A stretch of DNA of 64,000 bases, taken from Bacillus wiedmannii (GTDB lineage Bacteria; Bacillota; Bacilli; Bacillales; Bacillaceae_G). The notes beneath the pieces are model-generated. The model saw only the letters and a program-made list of their open reading frames with translations. It was not told where the DNA came from and did no database searches. Location: the NCBI RefSeq assembly GCF_001583695.1, contig NZ_LOBC01000017.1, forward strand, positions 248,001 through 312,000. The letters run 5' to 3'. A program made the position numbers and the translations under genes. Shown here piece after piece: positions 1-9,867 of this stretch; positions within the stretch are counted from its first letter, which is position 1; each line of letters begins with the position of its first letter.

Positions 1-1
1 A

Positions 2-121
2 TTCCCAAAAGAAGAAACGTTCCAATTAGACGCAGAAAAACATACTGCAAGATCCATTGCACCACTACTCTTAGCTCTCCCTGTATATATCATCGTTTTA
101 TATAAAAGTAAAAAAGTGTAA
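2..121 (+). CDS. C-terminal end of an unknown membrane protein (partial)
   Basis: The frame is open from the left edge of the window to a TAA at 119-121 and encodes the last 39 residues of a protein. The visible tail has a charged stretch, then a hydrophobic segment (about 18 residues from SIAPLLLALP onward) and a basic end (YKSKKV). This fits one terminal membrane helix with an inside-positive tail. The stop lies in the 5' arm of a strong terminator, which supports this being a real gene end. The family cannot be named from this fragment. Confidence 0.6.
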   Translation, partial: FPKEETFQLDAEKHTARSIAPLLLALPVYIIVLYKSKKV

Positions 122-164
122 AGCCTACCTATTTCATTCATTTCGGTGGTCTTTACACTTTTTT
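111..164 (+). terminator. Rho-independent terminator of the leftmost gene
   Basis: AAAAAGTGTAAAG at 111-123 pairs perfectly with CTTTACACTTTTT at 151-163 and ends in a T run. The stop codon of the upstream frame lies in the left arm. Confidence 0.85.
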
Positions 165-282
165 GTGATATTTCCCCTATTTTAAACATCATTCCATACT
201 AAACACCCAGCTAGTCTTTTAAAATGAGAAAATCCCCCAGAAAAAATTCCACTCTCTGTCCAGTCACTCATTACCAAACTTA

Positions 283-291
283 CATAGATTA
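283..291 (+). promoter_or_regulatory. Sigma-K-like -10 element
   Basis: CATAGATTA matches the sigma-K -10 consensus CATAnnnTA. It lies 27 nt before the ATG at 318, leaving a short leader with a strong ribosome site. No clear -35 is visible beyond AC dinucleotides upstream. Mother-cell late expression is inferred. Confidence 0.5.
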
Positions 292-317
292 TAAGTGTGA
301 AGGGGGTGATGAGGATT

Positions 318-683
318 ATGTTTGGATCATTTGGATGCTGTGATAACTTTAGAGACTGTCATCATCGTGAAAGAGAGTGCGACCATCGTGACCATCGCGA
401 GAAAGAGAGAGAGGTAAAACCACAACAACCAGCTGTATGTAACGTACTTGCTAGCATTTCAGTTGGAACAGAACTTTCTCTTTTAAGCATTAGAGGTAAC
501 GGAACATTCAACAATGTAATTTTTGAAGGTTTCGCTAATGGCGTTGCTCTTTTCTCTGCTTTAGCTCGTAATAACAAAGACGATAAAGATAATAATAAAG
601 ACGATAAGAACAATCAAAATCGAAATACTTTTACTGGTATTTTACGTGTATGCCCAACTGATATCGTTGCTATCGCTATCTAA
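318..683 (+). CDS. Probable spore surface (coat/exosporium) protein, Cys/His-rich N-terminus
   Basis: This is a 121-residue protein starting MFGSFGCC. The first 30 residues are rich in Cys, His, Arg and Asp (CHHRERECDHRDHRE). A hydrophobic, beta-like domain follows, interrupted by two tandem copies of a 7-residue Asn/Lys/Asp unit encoded at 570-590 and 591-611. It ends in a second hydrophobic strand (ILRVCPTDIVAIAI). The start at 318 was chosen because AGGGGGTGAT at 301-310 is correctly spaced, and because the upstream GTG at 297 would sit at or before the predicted transcript start. Composition and the sigma-K-like promoter suggest an outer-spore-layer protein. I cannot assign a named family, and no enzymatic motif is visible. 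Confidence 0.65.
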   Translation: MFGSFGCCDNFRDCHHRERECDHRDHREKEREVKPQQPAVCNVLASISVGTELSLLSIRGNGTFNNVIFEGFANGVALFSALARNNKDDKDNNKDDKNNQNRNTFTGILRVCPTDIVAIAI

Positions 684-734
684 TTCCGTTCCTTATCCTC
701 TATAGTAAGAAAATAAGATTTACTTTTCTCATAG

Positions 735-774
735 AAAAAACCTGAGACCGATTTCAAATCGACTCAGGTTTTTT
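735..774. terminator. Bidirectional terminator between the spore gene and ptsI
   Basis: AAAAAACCTGAG pairs with CTCAGGTTTTTT around a loop that itself contains GATTT/AAATC. A and T runs flank both sides, so it can end transcripts from either direction. Confidence 0.8.
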
Positions 775-780
775 TATTGA

Positions 781-2493
781 TTATATGCTTTTAACTAGTT
801 CAACAACTTCTTCAGCAGTTGACATCATTAATGCTTTTTCTGCTAATGTTTCCATTTCTGCTTTTGACAACTTGCTTAGCTGTGTTCTTGCAGGAAGAAT
901 AGATGTTGCACTCATACTGAACTCATCTAAACCTAATCCTAATAATAATGGGATAGCAAGTGAATCTCCCGCCATCTCACCACACATACCAGCCCATTTG
1001 CCTTCTTTATGAGCCGCATCGATAACCATTTTTACAAGACGTAAAATAGATGGGTTATATGGTTGGTATAAGTAAGCTACTTGTTCGTTCATACGGTCTG
1101 CAGCCATTGTGTATTGGATTAAGTCATTTGTTCCGATAGAGAAGAAATCAACTTCTTTTGCGAATTGATCTGCTAATACTGCTGAAGCTGGGATTTCAAC
1201 CATCATACCCACTTCAATAGAATCAGAAACAGTTGTACCCGCTTCTACAAGTTTCGCTTTCTCTTCTAATAAGATTGCTTTCGCTTGACGGAACTCATCA
1301 AGAGTTGCAATCATTGGGAACATAATTTTTAAGTTACCGTATACGCTAGCACGAAGTAATGCACGAAGTTGTGTACGGAACACATCTTGCTCATCAAGAC
1401 ATAAGCGAATTGCACGGTATCCTAAGAATGGGTTCATTTCTTTTGGTAAATGTAAGTATGGAAGCTCTTTATCTCCACCGATGTCAAGTGTACGAACAAC
1501 AACAGGTTGACCTTCTTTTACACCTTCAAGAACTGCTTTATACGCTTCGAACTGCTCTTCTTCTGTTGGAAGATTGTCACGGCCCATGTATAAGAATTCT
1601 GTACGGTATAAACCAACGCCTTCTCCGCCATTATCGATAATACCTTGTACATCATTTGGTGTTCCGATATTTGCAACAAGCTCAACGTGATGTCCATCAC
1701 TTGTTACAGTAGCTTGGTCTTTTAATTTTGCCCATTCAGTTTTTTGCTCTTCAAATTTCGCTTTCTTTTCTTCAAAAGAACGAAGAGTTTCTTCTGATGG
1801 ATTTACAATTACTTCTCCATCTAAACCGTCGATGATTACGATATCGCCGTTTTGGATTTTCTCCATAACAACTTTCGTACCAACAACTGCAGGAATTTCC
1901 ATAGAACGAGCCATAATTGCAGAGTGAGATGTACGTCCACCGATATCAGTTGTAAAACCTTTTGCATACTTACGGTTTAACTGAGCTGTATCAGATGGTG
2001 TTAAATCTTCAGCAATGATGATTACTTCTTCAGAAATTGTACCAGGGTTTGAGAAGTTAATTCCTAGTAAATGTGCAAGAACGCGTTTTGTTACGTCACG
2101 AATGTCCGCAGCACGTTCTTTCATATATTCGTTATCCATGTTTTCAAACATAGAAATAAACATTGATGCAACTTCATCCATTGCAAATTCAGCATTTACT
2201 TTTTCACTATTTACTTTATCTTTTACTGGGTTTACTAGTTCTGGATCATTTAACACTAATAAATGTGCTTCAAAGATCGCAGCTTTATCAGCACCCAGCT
2301 CAGCAAAAGCATGGTCCTTAATTGCTTCTAATTCAGTTTTTGCTTTCTCAAGCGCAGCGTCTAAGCGTGCAATTTCAGCAGCTTCGTTTGTAATTGATTT
2401 CTTTTCGATGTTAAATTCAGGATTCTCAAGTCTGAAAGCCTTTGCAATAGCAATCCCACTTGATGCAGCGATCCCTTGAATGTTAAGAGTCAT
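781..2493 (-). CDS. ptsI: Phosphoenolpyruvate-protein phosphotransferase (PTS Enzyme I)
   Basis: Cytoplasmic Enzyme I takes the phosphate from phosphoenolpyruvate and passes it to HPr, the first step of all PTS sugar uptake. The 570-residue length is normal for the family. The N-terminal HPr-binding and phosphohistidine region carries [21 protein letters not shown], with the active His at residue 190. The C-terminal PEP-binding barrel shows [12 protein letters not shown] and GMCGEMAGD. The ATG overlaps the ptsH stop by one base (TAATG), so the two are translationally coupled. Confidence 0.98.
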   Translation of the reverse strand: MTLNIQGIAASSGIAIAKAFRLENPEFNIEKKSITNEAAEIARLDAALEKAKTELEAIKDHAFAELGADKAAIFEAHLLVLNDPELVNPVKDKVNSEKVNAEFAMDEVASMFISMFENMDNEYMKERAADIRDVTKRVLAHLLGINFSNPGTISEEVIIIAEDLTPSDTAQLNRKYAKGFTTDIGGRTSHSAIMARSMEIPAVVGTKVVMEKIQNGDIVIIDGLDGEVIVNPSEETLRSFEEKKAKFEEQKTEWAKLKDQATVTSDGHHVELVANIGTPNDVQGIIDNGGEGVGLYRTEFLYMGRDNLPTEEEQFEAYKAVLEGVKEGQPVVVRTLDIGGDKELPYLHLPKEMNPFLGYRAIRLCLDEQDVFRTQLRALLRASVYGNLKIMFPMIATLDEFRQAKAILLEEKAKLVEAGTTVSDSIEVGMMVEIPASAVLADQFAKEVDFFSIGTNDLIQYTMAADRMNEQVAYLYQPYNPSILRLVKMVIDAAHKEGKWAGMCGEMAGDSLAIPLLLGLGLDEFSMSATSILPARTQLSKLSKAEMETLAEKALMMSTAEEVVELVKSI

Positions 2494-2756
2494 TATTCTC
2501 CTAATCCTTCGTTTTTCATAGTTTCTTCGATAGCTGCTAGTGCTTGAGCTGCATCATCACCATTTGCAGTGATTTTAATTTCTGCGTTTTGTTGAATGCC
2601 TAAAGACATAACGCCCATGATTGATTTTAAGTTAACGTTTTTTCCGTTATACTCTAAGTTAATGTCAGAACCAAATTTGCTTGCAGTGTTTACAAGTAGA
2701 GTTGCTGGACGAGCATGAATTCCTGAGTCGCTAGTTACTTTAAAGATTTTTTCCAT
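2493..2756 (-). CDS. ptsH: Phosphocarrier protein HPr
   Basis: This 87-residue protein carries phosphate from Enzyme I to the sugar-specific EII proteins. The catalytic site GIHARPAT places His at residue 14 (family His15), and the regulatory serine is in [12 protein letters not shown] at residue 45 (family Ser46, the HprK target for CcpA signalling). It is preceded by a clear AAAGGAG site. It lies downstream of ptsG and is coupled to ptsI, giving the order ptsG-ptsH-ptsI. Confidence 0.98.
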   Translation of the reverse strand: MEKIFKVTSDSGIHARPATLLVNTASKFGSDINLEYNGKNVNLKSIMGVMSLGIQQNAEIKITANGDDAAQALAAIEETMKNEGLGE

Positions 2757-2827
2757 GATAATTTATCTCCTTTAAATTACAGTATTTTTTTAGTTGTATA
2801 GACGTGAGTACTACATCATCTATTGTA

Positions 2828-2867
2828 TATAATAGGCGATGTTCGGTCAACCACATCGCCTATTATA
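2828..2867 (-). repeat. 15-bp inverted repeat between ptsG and ptsH
   Basis: TATAATAGGCGATGT at 2828-2842 is the exact reverse complement of 2853-2867, with a 10-nt loop. No T run follows on either strand, so it is more likely an mRNA stabiliser, processing site or partial attenuator than a full terminator. Confidence 0.6.
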
Positions 2868-2892
2868 ATTATAAACATTTTGCGTCAAATTC

Positions 2893-4956
2893 CTACTGAA
2901 TGTCAATAATAGCGTTTTCGCCCTTCTTAACATTTCCATCTTTTTTCAATTCGACTTGTTGTCCTTGTTGTAAATTCGTAAAGACAATTGGTGTAATGAT
3001 AGATGGTGCATTTTCTTTTACAAATGCAAGATCTACTTTTAATAATGGTTGTCCTTGTTTCACTTTGTCGCCTTGTGCTACAAGTGCTTCAAAACCTTCA
3101 CCATTTAATTTTACAGTATCAATACCGAAGTGGATTAAAATTTCTTTTCCGCCTTCAGATTGAATACCAATCGCATGCTTTGTAGGGAATACGTTGACGA
3201 TCTCACCGTTAACTGGAGAAACTACTGTTCCTTCTGTTGGCTCGATTGCAAATCCGTCTCCCATCATTTTTCCTGAGAATACTTGATCAGGTACTTCTGT
3301 AATCGGTAAGATTTTCCCTTCAATTGGTGATACGATTGTTTCGTTTTCATCAACTTGTTTAGGAGTTTCTTCTACCTTTACAGGCTCTTCTTTTTCAACA
3401 TGAGGTGTACGACCTGACATAATATCATGAATTTGTGATTTTAATGTGTCAGATTTCGGTCCAAAAATAGCTTGAATGTTATTTCCAACTTCAAGTACAC
3501 CAGCTGCTCCAAGCTCTTTTAAGCGATCTTTGTTTACATTCTTTTGTTCGTTAACTTGAACACGTAAACGAGTAATACAAGCGTCTAAAGAAGCAATGTT
3601 TTCTTTACCACCAAGTGCTACTAATACTTCACGTGGAAGTTCTCCTGCTTCTGTTTTACCTGCGCCGTCATTCGCATTTGCTACTTCACGACCAGGTGTT
3701 TTTAAATCCCATTTACGGATTGCAAAGCGGAATCCGAAGTAGTAAATAACTGCTAGTACAAGACCAACAATAATTACCCACCACCATGCTGTACGGCCTG
3801 GCAGTACACCGAATAACATAAAGTCGATTAAACCACCAGAGAATGTCATACCAATTTTAACACCTAAAATTTGCATTGTCATAAATGATAGACCAGCGAA
3901 TACTGCGTGAATTCCGAATAGTACTGGTGCTACGAATAAGAATGAAAATTCAAGTGGTTCTGTAATACCTGTTAAGAAAGATGTTAATGCAGCAGAACCT
4001 AAAATACCAGCTGCTAATTTTTTATTTTCTGGACGTGCTTCATGGTACATTGCTAATGCTGCTGCTGGAAGACCGAACATCATGAACGGATACTTACCAG
4101 TTGTAAATGTACCTGCTGTTAATTCTACACCGTCTTTTAACTGTGCCATAAAGATTTTTTGGTCACCACGGATTAATTCGCCAGCTGCATTTGTATACTG
4201 ACCGAATTCGAACCAGAACGGTGAATAGAAAATATGATGTAATCCAAATGGAATTAATGAACGTTCAATTAAACCGAATATGAATGCTGCTAATGTTCTA
4301 TTTGCATCAATCATTTGATGTGAGAACGTATTTAAGCCACCTTGAATGTATGGCCAAATGAAACACATGATTATACCTACTACTAAAGAGAATGTTGCAG
4401 TTGCGATCGGTACGAAACGCTTACCTGCGAAGAAACCTAAGTATGATGGTAATTCAATGTTGAAGTATTTATTGTAGCAATATGCCGCTACTATACCGAC
4501 GATAATACCACCAAACACTCCCGTTTGTAGCGTTGGAATTCCTAATACGTTTGCATATGCTGGATCTGTAAATCCAATTTTTACTGGGTCTGCTCCAGAA
4601 CTTGTTACTTTCACTAGCTTATCTACTTCTAAGAACACACTCATCGTTTTGTTCATAATTAAGTAGCCGACGAACGCTGCTAATCCAGCTACTCCGTCTC
4701 CACCAGCTAAACCAATCGCTACCCCAACTGCGAATAATAATGCAAGGTTAGCGAAAATAATATCACCAGATTGTTCCATAATTTTTGCTACCATTACGAA
4801 CCAATCTGCTTTTAAAGCAGGAATAACATTTGTTAACTGTGGATTTTGAAATGCATTACCAAATCCAAGTAAAATACCTGCTGCCGGTAAAATCGCTACT
4901 GGAAGCATTAACGCTTTTCCGACTTTTTGAAGAACACCAAAGATCTTCTTAAACAT
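2893..4956 (-). CDS. ptsG: Glucose-specific PTS transporter, EIICBA
   Basis: This membrane permease imports and phosphorylates glucose. The 687 residues are ordered IIC, IIB, IIA. IIC is a multi-helix membrane domain over about the first 410 residues. IIB carries the phosphocysteine in [14 protein letters not shown] (about residue 460). IIA carries His in [13 protein letters not shown] (about residue 609), with a second conserved His near 594. The start at MFKKIFG was preferred over an ATG 57 nt upstream that has no ribosome site. The gene is preceded by a GlcT-dependent antitermination leader. Its length and domain order match B. subtilis PtsG. Confidence 0.96.
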   Translation of the reverse strand: MFKKIFGVLQKVGKALMLPVAILPAAGILLGFGNAFQNPQLTNVIPALKADWFVMVAKIMEQSGDIIFANLALLFAVGVAIGLAGGDGVAGLAAFVGYLIMNKTMSVFLEVDKLVKVTSSGADPVKIGFTDPAYANVLGIPTLQTGVFGGIIVGIVAAYCYNKYFNIELPSYLGFFAGKRFVPIATATFSLVVGIIMCFIWPYIQGGLNTFSHQMIDANRTLAAFIFGLIERSLIPFGLHHIFYSPFWFEFGQYTNAAGELIRGDQKIFMAQLKDGVELTAGTFTTGKYPFMMFGLPAAALAMYHEARPENKKLAAGILGSAALTSFLTGITEPLEFSFLFVAPVLFGIHAVFAGLSFMTMQILGVKIGMTFSGGLIDFMLFGVLPGRTAWWWVIIVGLVLAVIYYFGFRFAIRKWDLKTPGREVANANDGAGKTEAGELPREVLVALGGKENIASLDACITRLRVQVNEQKNVNKDRLKELGAAGVLEVGNNIQAIFGPKSDTLKSQIHDIMSGRTPHVEKEEPVKVEETPKQVDENETIVSPIEGKILPITEVPDQVFSGKMMGDGFAIEPTEGTVVSPVNGEIVNVFPTKHAIGIQSEGGKEILIHFGIDTVKLNGEGFEALVAQGDKVKQGQPLLKVDLAFVKENAPSIITPIVFTNLQQGQQVELKKDGNVKKGENAIIDIQ

Positions 4957-5018
4957 GGAAACCCTTCCTCTCTTATCTATATTGATACCTTCCGACAAAC
5001 GCCAAAAAGACATGAGGA

Positions 5019-5075
5019 AAAAAAGATAGAACGATAGCTATACAAAGGGTAGTATATCCCTTTCTCAAGCTTACA
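5019..5075 (-). terminator. Conditional terminator in the ptsG leader
   Basis: On the minus strand AAAGGG and CCCTTT (5043-5062) form the core of an imperfect stem flanked by AGCT pairs, followed by a run of seven T before ptsG. Its position just after the antiterminator site is as expected for GlcT control. The stem is imperfect and its exact limits are uncertain. Confidence 0.5.
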
Positions 5076-5087
5076 TTCCTTGCTTTT

Positions 5088-5118
5088 CTCCACTCATGCC
5101 TGATCGAATCAGTAACAC
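5088..5118 (-). promoter_or_regulatory. RNA antiterminator (RAT) site bound by GlcT
   Basis: The minus strand reads TTACTGATTCGATCAGGCAT followed by GAGTG, closely resembling the RAT element of the B. subtilis ptsG leader. It lies between the ptsG promoter and the leader terminator. GlcT binding would favour this hairpin over the terminator when glucose is present. Confidence 0.75.
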
Positions 5119-5221
5119 GTGTCAAAAATAGGTTTACGTATAAGTTCACTATAATTAAGGCAAACGTTTTCGTTACTTACCTTAATGTGTTTGTCGAAAT
5201 TTGTATAACTTTGCAATAGTT

Positions 5222-5250
5222 ATTATACATAACTATTGTAAGCGATTCAA
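5222..5250 (-). promoter_or_regulatory. ptsG promoter with overlapping cre-like sequence
   Basis: On the minus strand, TTGAAT (5245-5250), a 17-nt spacer and TATAAT (5222-5227) form a sigma-A promoter with a leader of about 260 nt before ptsG. A cre-like sequence (TTGTAAGCGATTCAA read on plus, 5236-5250, one mismatch to the catabolite-response consensus) overlaps the -35, so CcpA modulation is possible. Confidence 0.6.
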
Positions 5251-5295
5251 TGATTTTTTTTAACGTTTTCATTTTAGACAAAAATATATGTCTTT

Positions 5296-6144
5296 TTACA
5301 CATGCTCTGCTTTCACTAAGCGCTGCAGGTGCATCGTTAAATATATGCTCTCTGCTTCATACACAGGAAGTTGCAATTCTTTTTGCATGACCTTAACTAG
5401 CTTCCAAGCTAAATTATAACAGACAGGATATTCTGCCTTTAATAAATCAGCAAAACTTTGTGATTCCTCTACTTTTTCCCCTTTTTTTACCCGTTCAATT
5501 GCGTATTGTAAATGACGGATAAGGCGTAAATAGTGGATACTTTCTTGGTCTAATGTAATTTGTAAGTTTGTCTCAATTAAAGATACGAGCTGTGCAATGA
5601 GACGGGAGTTTTGATTAACTGAAGATAAATCTGAATTTGTAAGCGAACTGTAAATATGGAGTGCAATAAAACCAATTTCTCCTTCTGGTAATGTAATTTG
5701 TAAACGAGAATTTAAAAGGTCTACAACACCTTCAGCAATTTCATATTCCTCTGGATAGAGCATTTTCGTTTCAACTAAAAAAGGATTATCAATTGTAAGT
5801 CCTTGTTTTAACCGCTTAATCGCAAAAGAAATATGATCTGTTAAAGCGATATGAATATGTTCATTCAATGGTGATTTTGCTTTTTCTTGAATGTAGAACA
5901 TAATATCATTCATTAATTCAATTAGTTTTTCACTCACATGCGGCACTAACAGTTTGTATTGTTCACGATCACGTTCATTTTTTAAAACAAACATTTTTTC
6001 AATTTGTTCTTGCTCCAATACATCTTTCGCTTTTTTCCCAAATCCAATTCCTTTACCAATCACTACTACTTCCTCATGTTCAGGATGGCTAGCAATGATG
6101 ACATTATTATTTAAAACTTTTTTAATTTCTAGATAATTATTCAT
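5296..6144 (-). CDS. glcT: Transcriptional antiterminator GlcT (BglG/SacY family)
   Basis: This cytoplasmic RNA-binding regulator of ptsG has 282 residues, the usual length. The N-terminal 60 residues form the co-antiterminator RNA-binding domain (MNNYLEIKKVLNNNVIIA.. GKGIGFGKKAKD). Two PTS regulation domains follow, with conserved His in LNEHIHIALTDHISFAI and GFIALHIYSS for the first and LRLIRHLQYAI and YLTMHLQRL for the second. It lies directly upstream of its target leader, the same arrangement as in B. subtilis. Confidence 0.95.
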   Translation of the reverse strand: MNNYLEIKKVLNNNVIIASHPEHEEVVVIGKGIGFGKKAKDVLEQEQIEKMFVLKNERDREQYKLLVPHVSEKLIELMNDIMFYIQEKAKSPLNEHIHIALTDHISFAIKRLKQGLTIDNPFLVETKMLYPEEYEIAEGVVDLLNSRLQITLPEGEIGFIALHIYSSLTNSDLSSVNQNSRLIAQLVSLIETNLQITLDQESIHYLRLIRHLQYAIERVKKGEKVEESQSFADLLKAEYPVCYNLAWKLVKVMQKELQLPVYEAESIYLTMHLQRLVKAEHV

Positions 6145-6245
6145 ATAACACCACCCTCGTACTTAAATAGCCTGCTTTTATGTTACAGAACATTCTTCTT
6201 TGTCGTCAATGTAAAACATCTACCATTTCATAAAAATTCATTTTT

Positions 6246-6274
6246 TAGACATGTTTATATATGATGCGTATAAT
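6246..6274 (+). promoter_or_regulatory. Promoter of the Cof-type phosphatase gene
   Basis: TAGACA at 6246-6251, a 17-nt spacer and a perfect TATAAT at 6269-6274, 36 nt before the ATG at 6310, which has an AAAGGAG ribosome site. Confidence 0.65.
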
Positions 6275-6309
6275 GTAAGAGCAACTGTACATAGAAAGGA
6301 GATAACAAC

Positions 6310-7116
6310 ATGATTAAAATGTTTGTAAGTGATATCGATGGTACAATGATGCAACACGGAGGGGTAATTGACGAACAAGATATTGTAGCACTTCGTAGTC
6401 TTGCTGAGCAAAATGTTATTCTTTGTTTCGCTTCTGGCCGATTGGATAATGAAATTGCAGACTTAATGAAAGCTGTAAATACAGATTTCCATCGTATTAG
6501 TGTAAATGGTGTTTTCGTGTACACACATGAAAACAAGCAACTATTATCCGCAACATTCGATTCGAGTATTCTACCTGATCTGTTAGCAATGACAAATGAA
6601 GATCCTTATTTTCGTTATGTAAGTGATGAGCATAATTATTACATTGAAGAGAAAACACCGTTCATTCATGAGCTTGAACAACAAGTAACGATGACTTCTG
6701 TTGAAGAACCGCATCTATTACAGAAAATTGATGATACAATTTTCCCAAATAAAATCTCTGTCGGTGGAACAAAGGAAAGCTTACAACTCCTTCAGAAAAA
6801 AATTGATGAAAAATTCCACGGAAAAGTTAGTACATTCATTTCAGCAGAACAATGTTTAGATGTAATGCCACCTAATATTAGTAAAGGGGCTGCTATTTCT
6901 GTTTTATTAAAAGAGTTTCAACTACAACCAGAGGAAGTTGCTTGCATAGGGGATTCTTATAATGATATCCCGATGTTTTCTTTAACTCCTCACAGTTTTG
7001 CTATGTCTCAAGCAGATGAAGCAGTAAAAGAACACGCTCACTATGTAGTAAATACAGTTAAAGATGCTGTTAACCACGTAATTACTCATAATAAAAATAC
7101 GACTCACTCCTTGTAA
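6310..7116 (+). CDS. Cof-type HAD-superfamily sugar/nucleotide phosphatase
   Basis: The 268 residues match the IIB (Cof/YidA) branch of haloacid dehalogenase hydrolases. Motif I is FVSDIDGTM (nucleophile Asp in DIDGT) near the start, motif II is CFASGR, motif III Lys is in NISKGAAI, and motif IV is IGDSYNDIPMF. The substrate cannot be predicted; family members dephosphorylate sugar phosphates, flavin mononucleotide or pyridoxal phosphate. It is a stand-alone gene divergent from glcT. A paralogue lies at 15709-16494 in this window. Confidence 0.85.
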   Translation: MIKMFVSDIDGTMMQHGGVIDEQDIVALRSLAEQNVILCFASGRLDNEIADLMKAVNTDFHRISVNGVFVYTHENKQLLSATFDSSILPDLLAMTNEDPYFRYVSDEHNYYIEEKTPFIHELEQQVTMTSVEEPHLLQKIDDTIFPNKISVGGTKESLQLLQKKIDEKFHGKVSTFISAEQCLDVMPPNISKGAAISVLLKEFQLQPEEVACIGDSYNDIPMFSLTPHSFAMSQADEAVKEHAHYVVNTVKDAVNHVITHNKNTTHSL

Positions 7117-7135
7117 GGATGAGTCGTATTTTTTC
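7096..7135. terminator. Terminator overlapping the end of the phosphatase gene
   Basis: AATACGACTCA (7096-7106) pairs with TGAGTCGTATT (7120-7130), with an additional TCCTT/AAGGA helix inside. T runs lie on both sides. The stop codon of the upstream gene is inside the hairpin, and nagR ends facing it. Confidence 0.85.
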
Positions 7136-7186
7136 TTTACATGTTAAACAATTTGACATTAACTGTACTTCACGAACTGAAATATA

Positions 7187-7918
7187 TTATTTGTTACGTG
7201 CGATGTTTGTAATAAACTTATAACGATCCCCACGATAAATACATTTCACATACTCTAACGGTACTTCACCTTCTGAATATGACCATTGACGCATTACAAG
7301 CACTGGCGCCTTTTTAGGAATATGCAGATGTTCAGCTTCATTATCCGTTGCAATTGAAGCTTCAATTGATTGAGTAGCGCTAACAAGTTTAAAGCCCAGT
7401 TTTTTCTCTAAATGTTCATATAAAGATTGTTGCAATATTTCTTCGTTAATATCTTTTACAAGAGCTGGCGACAAATATGTCGTCTCAAAAGCAATCGGTT
7501 CATCATCAGCTAAGCGTATACGCCTCACTTCATAAACCGACTCTCCCTCCTGTATTCTCAACCGGTCTGCTATTTTCGCAGTAGCTGGAACTAGGCGGAA
7601 ACTAAGTAATTGACTACTTGGGTTCATCCCACGAGAAATCATATCTTCTGTGAATCCCGTCATTCCTTGCAATTTTTGTTCCACTTTCGGAAGTTGGACA
7701 AACGTACCGATTCCACGTTTCCGATATAAATAACCTTGTTCCACTAAATTATTAATCGCCTGTCTGATTGTCATACGACTCACTTCGAACTTATCGCAAA
7801 GTTCATTCTCAGATGGGATTTTATCTCCCGGCTTCCATTCGCCGTCCTCAATTAGCTGTTTCACCCACTCTTGAATCTGATAATAGATCGGAAATGGTGA
7901 ATACTTGTCGATGTTCAT
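7187..7918 (-). CDS. nagR: GntR/HutC-family repressor of N-acetylglucosamine genes
   Basis: The protein has 243 residues, the same as B. subtilis NagR/YvoA. The N-terminal winged helix-turn-helix ([39 protein letters not shown]) is followed by a UTRA effector domain expected to sense glucosamine-6-phosphate-type ligands. The ATG at 7918 has a GTGAGG site nine bases upstream; an in-frame GTG at 7933 is less likely. The first 71 nt overlap the 3' end of nagB. It is last in nagA-nagB-nagR and probably represses the operon at the operator upstream of nagA. Confidence 0.9.
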   Translation of the reverse strand: MNIDKYSPFPIYYQIQEWVKQLIEDGEWKPGDKIPSENELCDKFEVSRMTIRQAINNLVEQGYLYRKRGIGTFVQLPKVEQKLQGMTGFTEDMISRGMNPSSQLLSFRLVPATAKIADRLRIQEGESVYEVRRIRLADDEPIAFETTYLSPALVKDINEEILQQSLYEHLEKKLGFKLVSATQSIEASIATDNEAEHLHIPKKAPVLVMRQWSYSEGEVPLEYVKCIYRGDRYKFITNIARNK

Positions 7919-8636
7919 CAGCAATCGCCTCACTGCATAAAGATAGAGCTTCTTGATCAGCGATTACGGTTACATTCGGATGACGTTGTAAAACTGTAGC
8001 AGGACACGCTTCGCTATATTCACCTTGCAATAATTCTTTCACAGCTTCTGCCTTTTTAGAACCCATAGCAACAAGTAGAATTTGTTTCGCTTTCATAATG
8101 CTTCCAATTCCCATTGTAATCGCATGCGTTGGCACATCTTCTTCTTTTTCGAAGAAGCGAAGGTTTGCTTGGCGTGTAGATTCTGTTAATTCAACAATGT
8201 TTGTTGGAGAATTAAACAGGGTTCCTGGTTCGTTAAATCCGATGTGACCGTTTTCACCGATTCCAAGAATCTGTAGGTCAACTGGGTTAGCAGCTAGAAT
8301 GCCCTCGTAACGTTTGCACTCTTCCTCTAAATCACTTGCCATCCCGTTTGGTACATAAGTTTGTTTAAATGGAAGATGATCAAACAACTGTTCTTGCATG
8401 AAATAGTGATAGCTGTTTTTATCTTCATGTGGTAAATTTACGTACTCATCTAAGTTTACAGTGGTTACACGGCTTGTATCAAGTTTATTTTTTCGCATTT
8501 CTGCATAAATACCTAATGGAGAGCTTCCTGTAGCCATTCCTAATGTTGGATTTTCTTTTGTTTTTACAACTTCTTCAATTAATTTATAACCTGCTTCTGC
8601 TAGTTCTTCTGGAGTTTTTACAACAAGAATATTCAT
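7848..8636 (-). CDS. nagB: Glucosamine-6-phosphate deaminase
   Basis: This enzyme converts glucosamine 6-phosphate to fructose 6-phosphate and ammonia, feeding amino-sugar carbon into glycolysis. It has 262 residues, with MATGSSPLG (phosphate binding), TTVNLDEY (catalytic Asp63) and [14 protein letters not shown] (residues 125-138, catalytic His131). It is about 20 residues longer at the C-terminus than B. subtilis NagB, and this extension is encoded in the region overlapping nagR. It starts 4 nt after nagA. Confidence 0.96.
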   Translation of the reverse strand: MNILVVKTPEELAEAGYKLIEEVVKTKENPTLGMATGSSPLGIYAEMRKNKLDTSRVTTVNLDEYVNLPHEDKNSYHYFMQEQLFDHLPFKQTYVPNGMASDLEEECKRYEGILAANPVDLQILGIGENGHIGFNEPGTLFNSPTNIVELTESTRQANLRFFEKEEDVPTHAITMGIGSIMKAKQILLVAMGSKKAEAVKELLQGEYSEACPATVLQRHPNVTVIADQEALSLCSEAIADEHRQVFTISDLLSDSRVGETAN

Positions 8637-8640
8637 TTAA

Positions 8641-9783
8641 TTACTTCCCTTCCTTCATATGAATTCCTAAACGAACCGTATCATATACATGTAAATCTTC
8701 ATTCATCACAACAAAGTCTGCATCTTTTCCTACCGCTAATGCACCTTTATGATTTAATCCAAACTCTTCTGCTTGGTTAACTGATGTCATCAGTACTGCA
8801 TCTTCGATTGAACAACCTGTAAATTCAATTACATTTCGGAAAGCTTGATCCATTTTTAGAATACTACCAGCTAACGTTCCATCTTCTAATCGAGCACTAC
8901 CATCTTTTACATGTACTGGCTGTCCGCCAAGCTCATATAATCCATCTTCAAGACCTTTTGCACGCATTGCGTCAGTAATAACACTTACTTTTTTCGGTCC
9001 TTTTAATTTATATGCTAATTTCACCATATCAGGGTGAATATGAATACCATCTGTAATTACTTCAACCATTACATCTGGATTTAATAACACATGACCAACA
9101 ACTCCTGGTTCTCGGTGATGTAATCCACGCATTTGATTGTATAAATGCGTTGCATGTGTAATGTTTCTATTTTTTAGTTGCGCATCAATTGCATCTGTAT
9201 GCCCCATTGTGCCAACAACACCAGTTTCAGCAAGATACTGTTCAAACTCTAACGCACCTTCTTCTTCAGGTGCATATGTTACTAATTTAATTAGATTCCC
9301 GCTTGCTTCCTGCCATTGTTTAAATTGTTCAATATTGGCAGGAACAATATGTTCAAGTGGTTGTGCACCTGCACGTTTTTTTGAAACATACGGTCCTTCT
9401 AAGTGAATATATTCGAAATGTGCTCCTTTTTCTTTCGCTTCCTTCGCAGCATGTAGTGCCGCTTCAATTGCTTCTGGAGCTTGTGTCATTGTTGTTGGAA
9501 AGTAAGTTGTAACTCCTTCTTTTAACATTTCTTTACCTAGAGTTACTAATCCATCGCTATTTGCATCCATCGCATCAATATCGTATCCACCATGAATATG
9601 AACATCAATCATACCTGGAATCACAATCTTCCCTGCTGCATCTAAAACCGCTTCATTTTCTTGTGATACATATTGAGCCATCAAACCAATTTCTTTAATT
9701 GTTTCTGCGTAACGAATAAATCCGTTTTCCACTACTTCTTGACCTGTATAAATTTTGGCATTGATGACAACTTGCGTTTTCAT
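8641..9783 (-). CDS. nagA: N-acetylglucosamine-6-phosphate deacetylase
   Basis: This amidohydrolase removes acetate from N-acetylglucosamine 6-phosphate, the step before NagB. It has 380 residues. Metal and substrate motifs include GMIDVHIHGGYDIDAMD, FEYIHLEGPYVSKKRAGA, GTMGHTDA, HLYNQMRGLHHREPG and the catalytic Asp in VITDAMRAKG. Two ATGs lie six bases apart. The second (9783) is better spaced from AAAGGA, so it was chosen over 9789. Confidence 0.95.
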   Translation of the reverse strand: MKTQVVINAKIYTGQEVVENGFIRYAETIKEIGLMAQYVSQENEAVLDAAGKIVIPGMIDVHIHGGYDIDAMDANSDGLVTLGKEMLKEGVTTYFPTTMTQAPEAIEAALHAAKEAKEKGAHFEYIHLEGPYVSKKRAGAQPLEHIVPANIEQFKQWQEASGNLIKLVTYAPEEEGALEFEQYLAETGVVGTMGHTDAIDAQLKNRNITHATHLYNQMRGLHHREPGVVGHVLLNPDVMVEVITDGIHIHPDMVKLAYKLKGPKKVSVITDAMRAKGLEDGLYELGGQPVHVKDGSARLEDGTLAGSILKMDQAFRNVIEFTGCSIEDAVLMTSVNQAEEFGLNHKGALAVGKDADFVVMNEDLHVYDTVRLGIHMKEGK

Positions 9784-9867
9784 TTTCATCGATCCTTTCC
9801 CATGAAATACCTACTTGTTATTATTACCTTATTCGCCTAATTCCATCTTAATATATGCACGAGTAGT

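Noticed and set aside
297..317. GTG start at 297 for the spore-surface gene
   Set aside because: It falls at or before the predicted transcript start and has no ribosome site; the ATG at 318 does.
7768..7956. Plus-strand frame opposite nagR and nagB
   Set aside because: Antisense shadow of two well-identified genes; no promoter or ribosome site.
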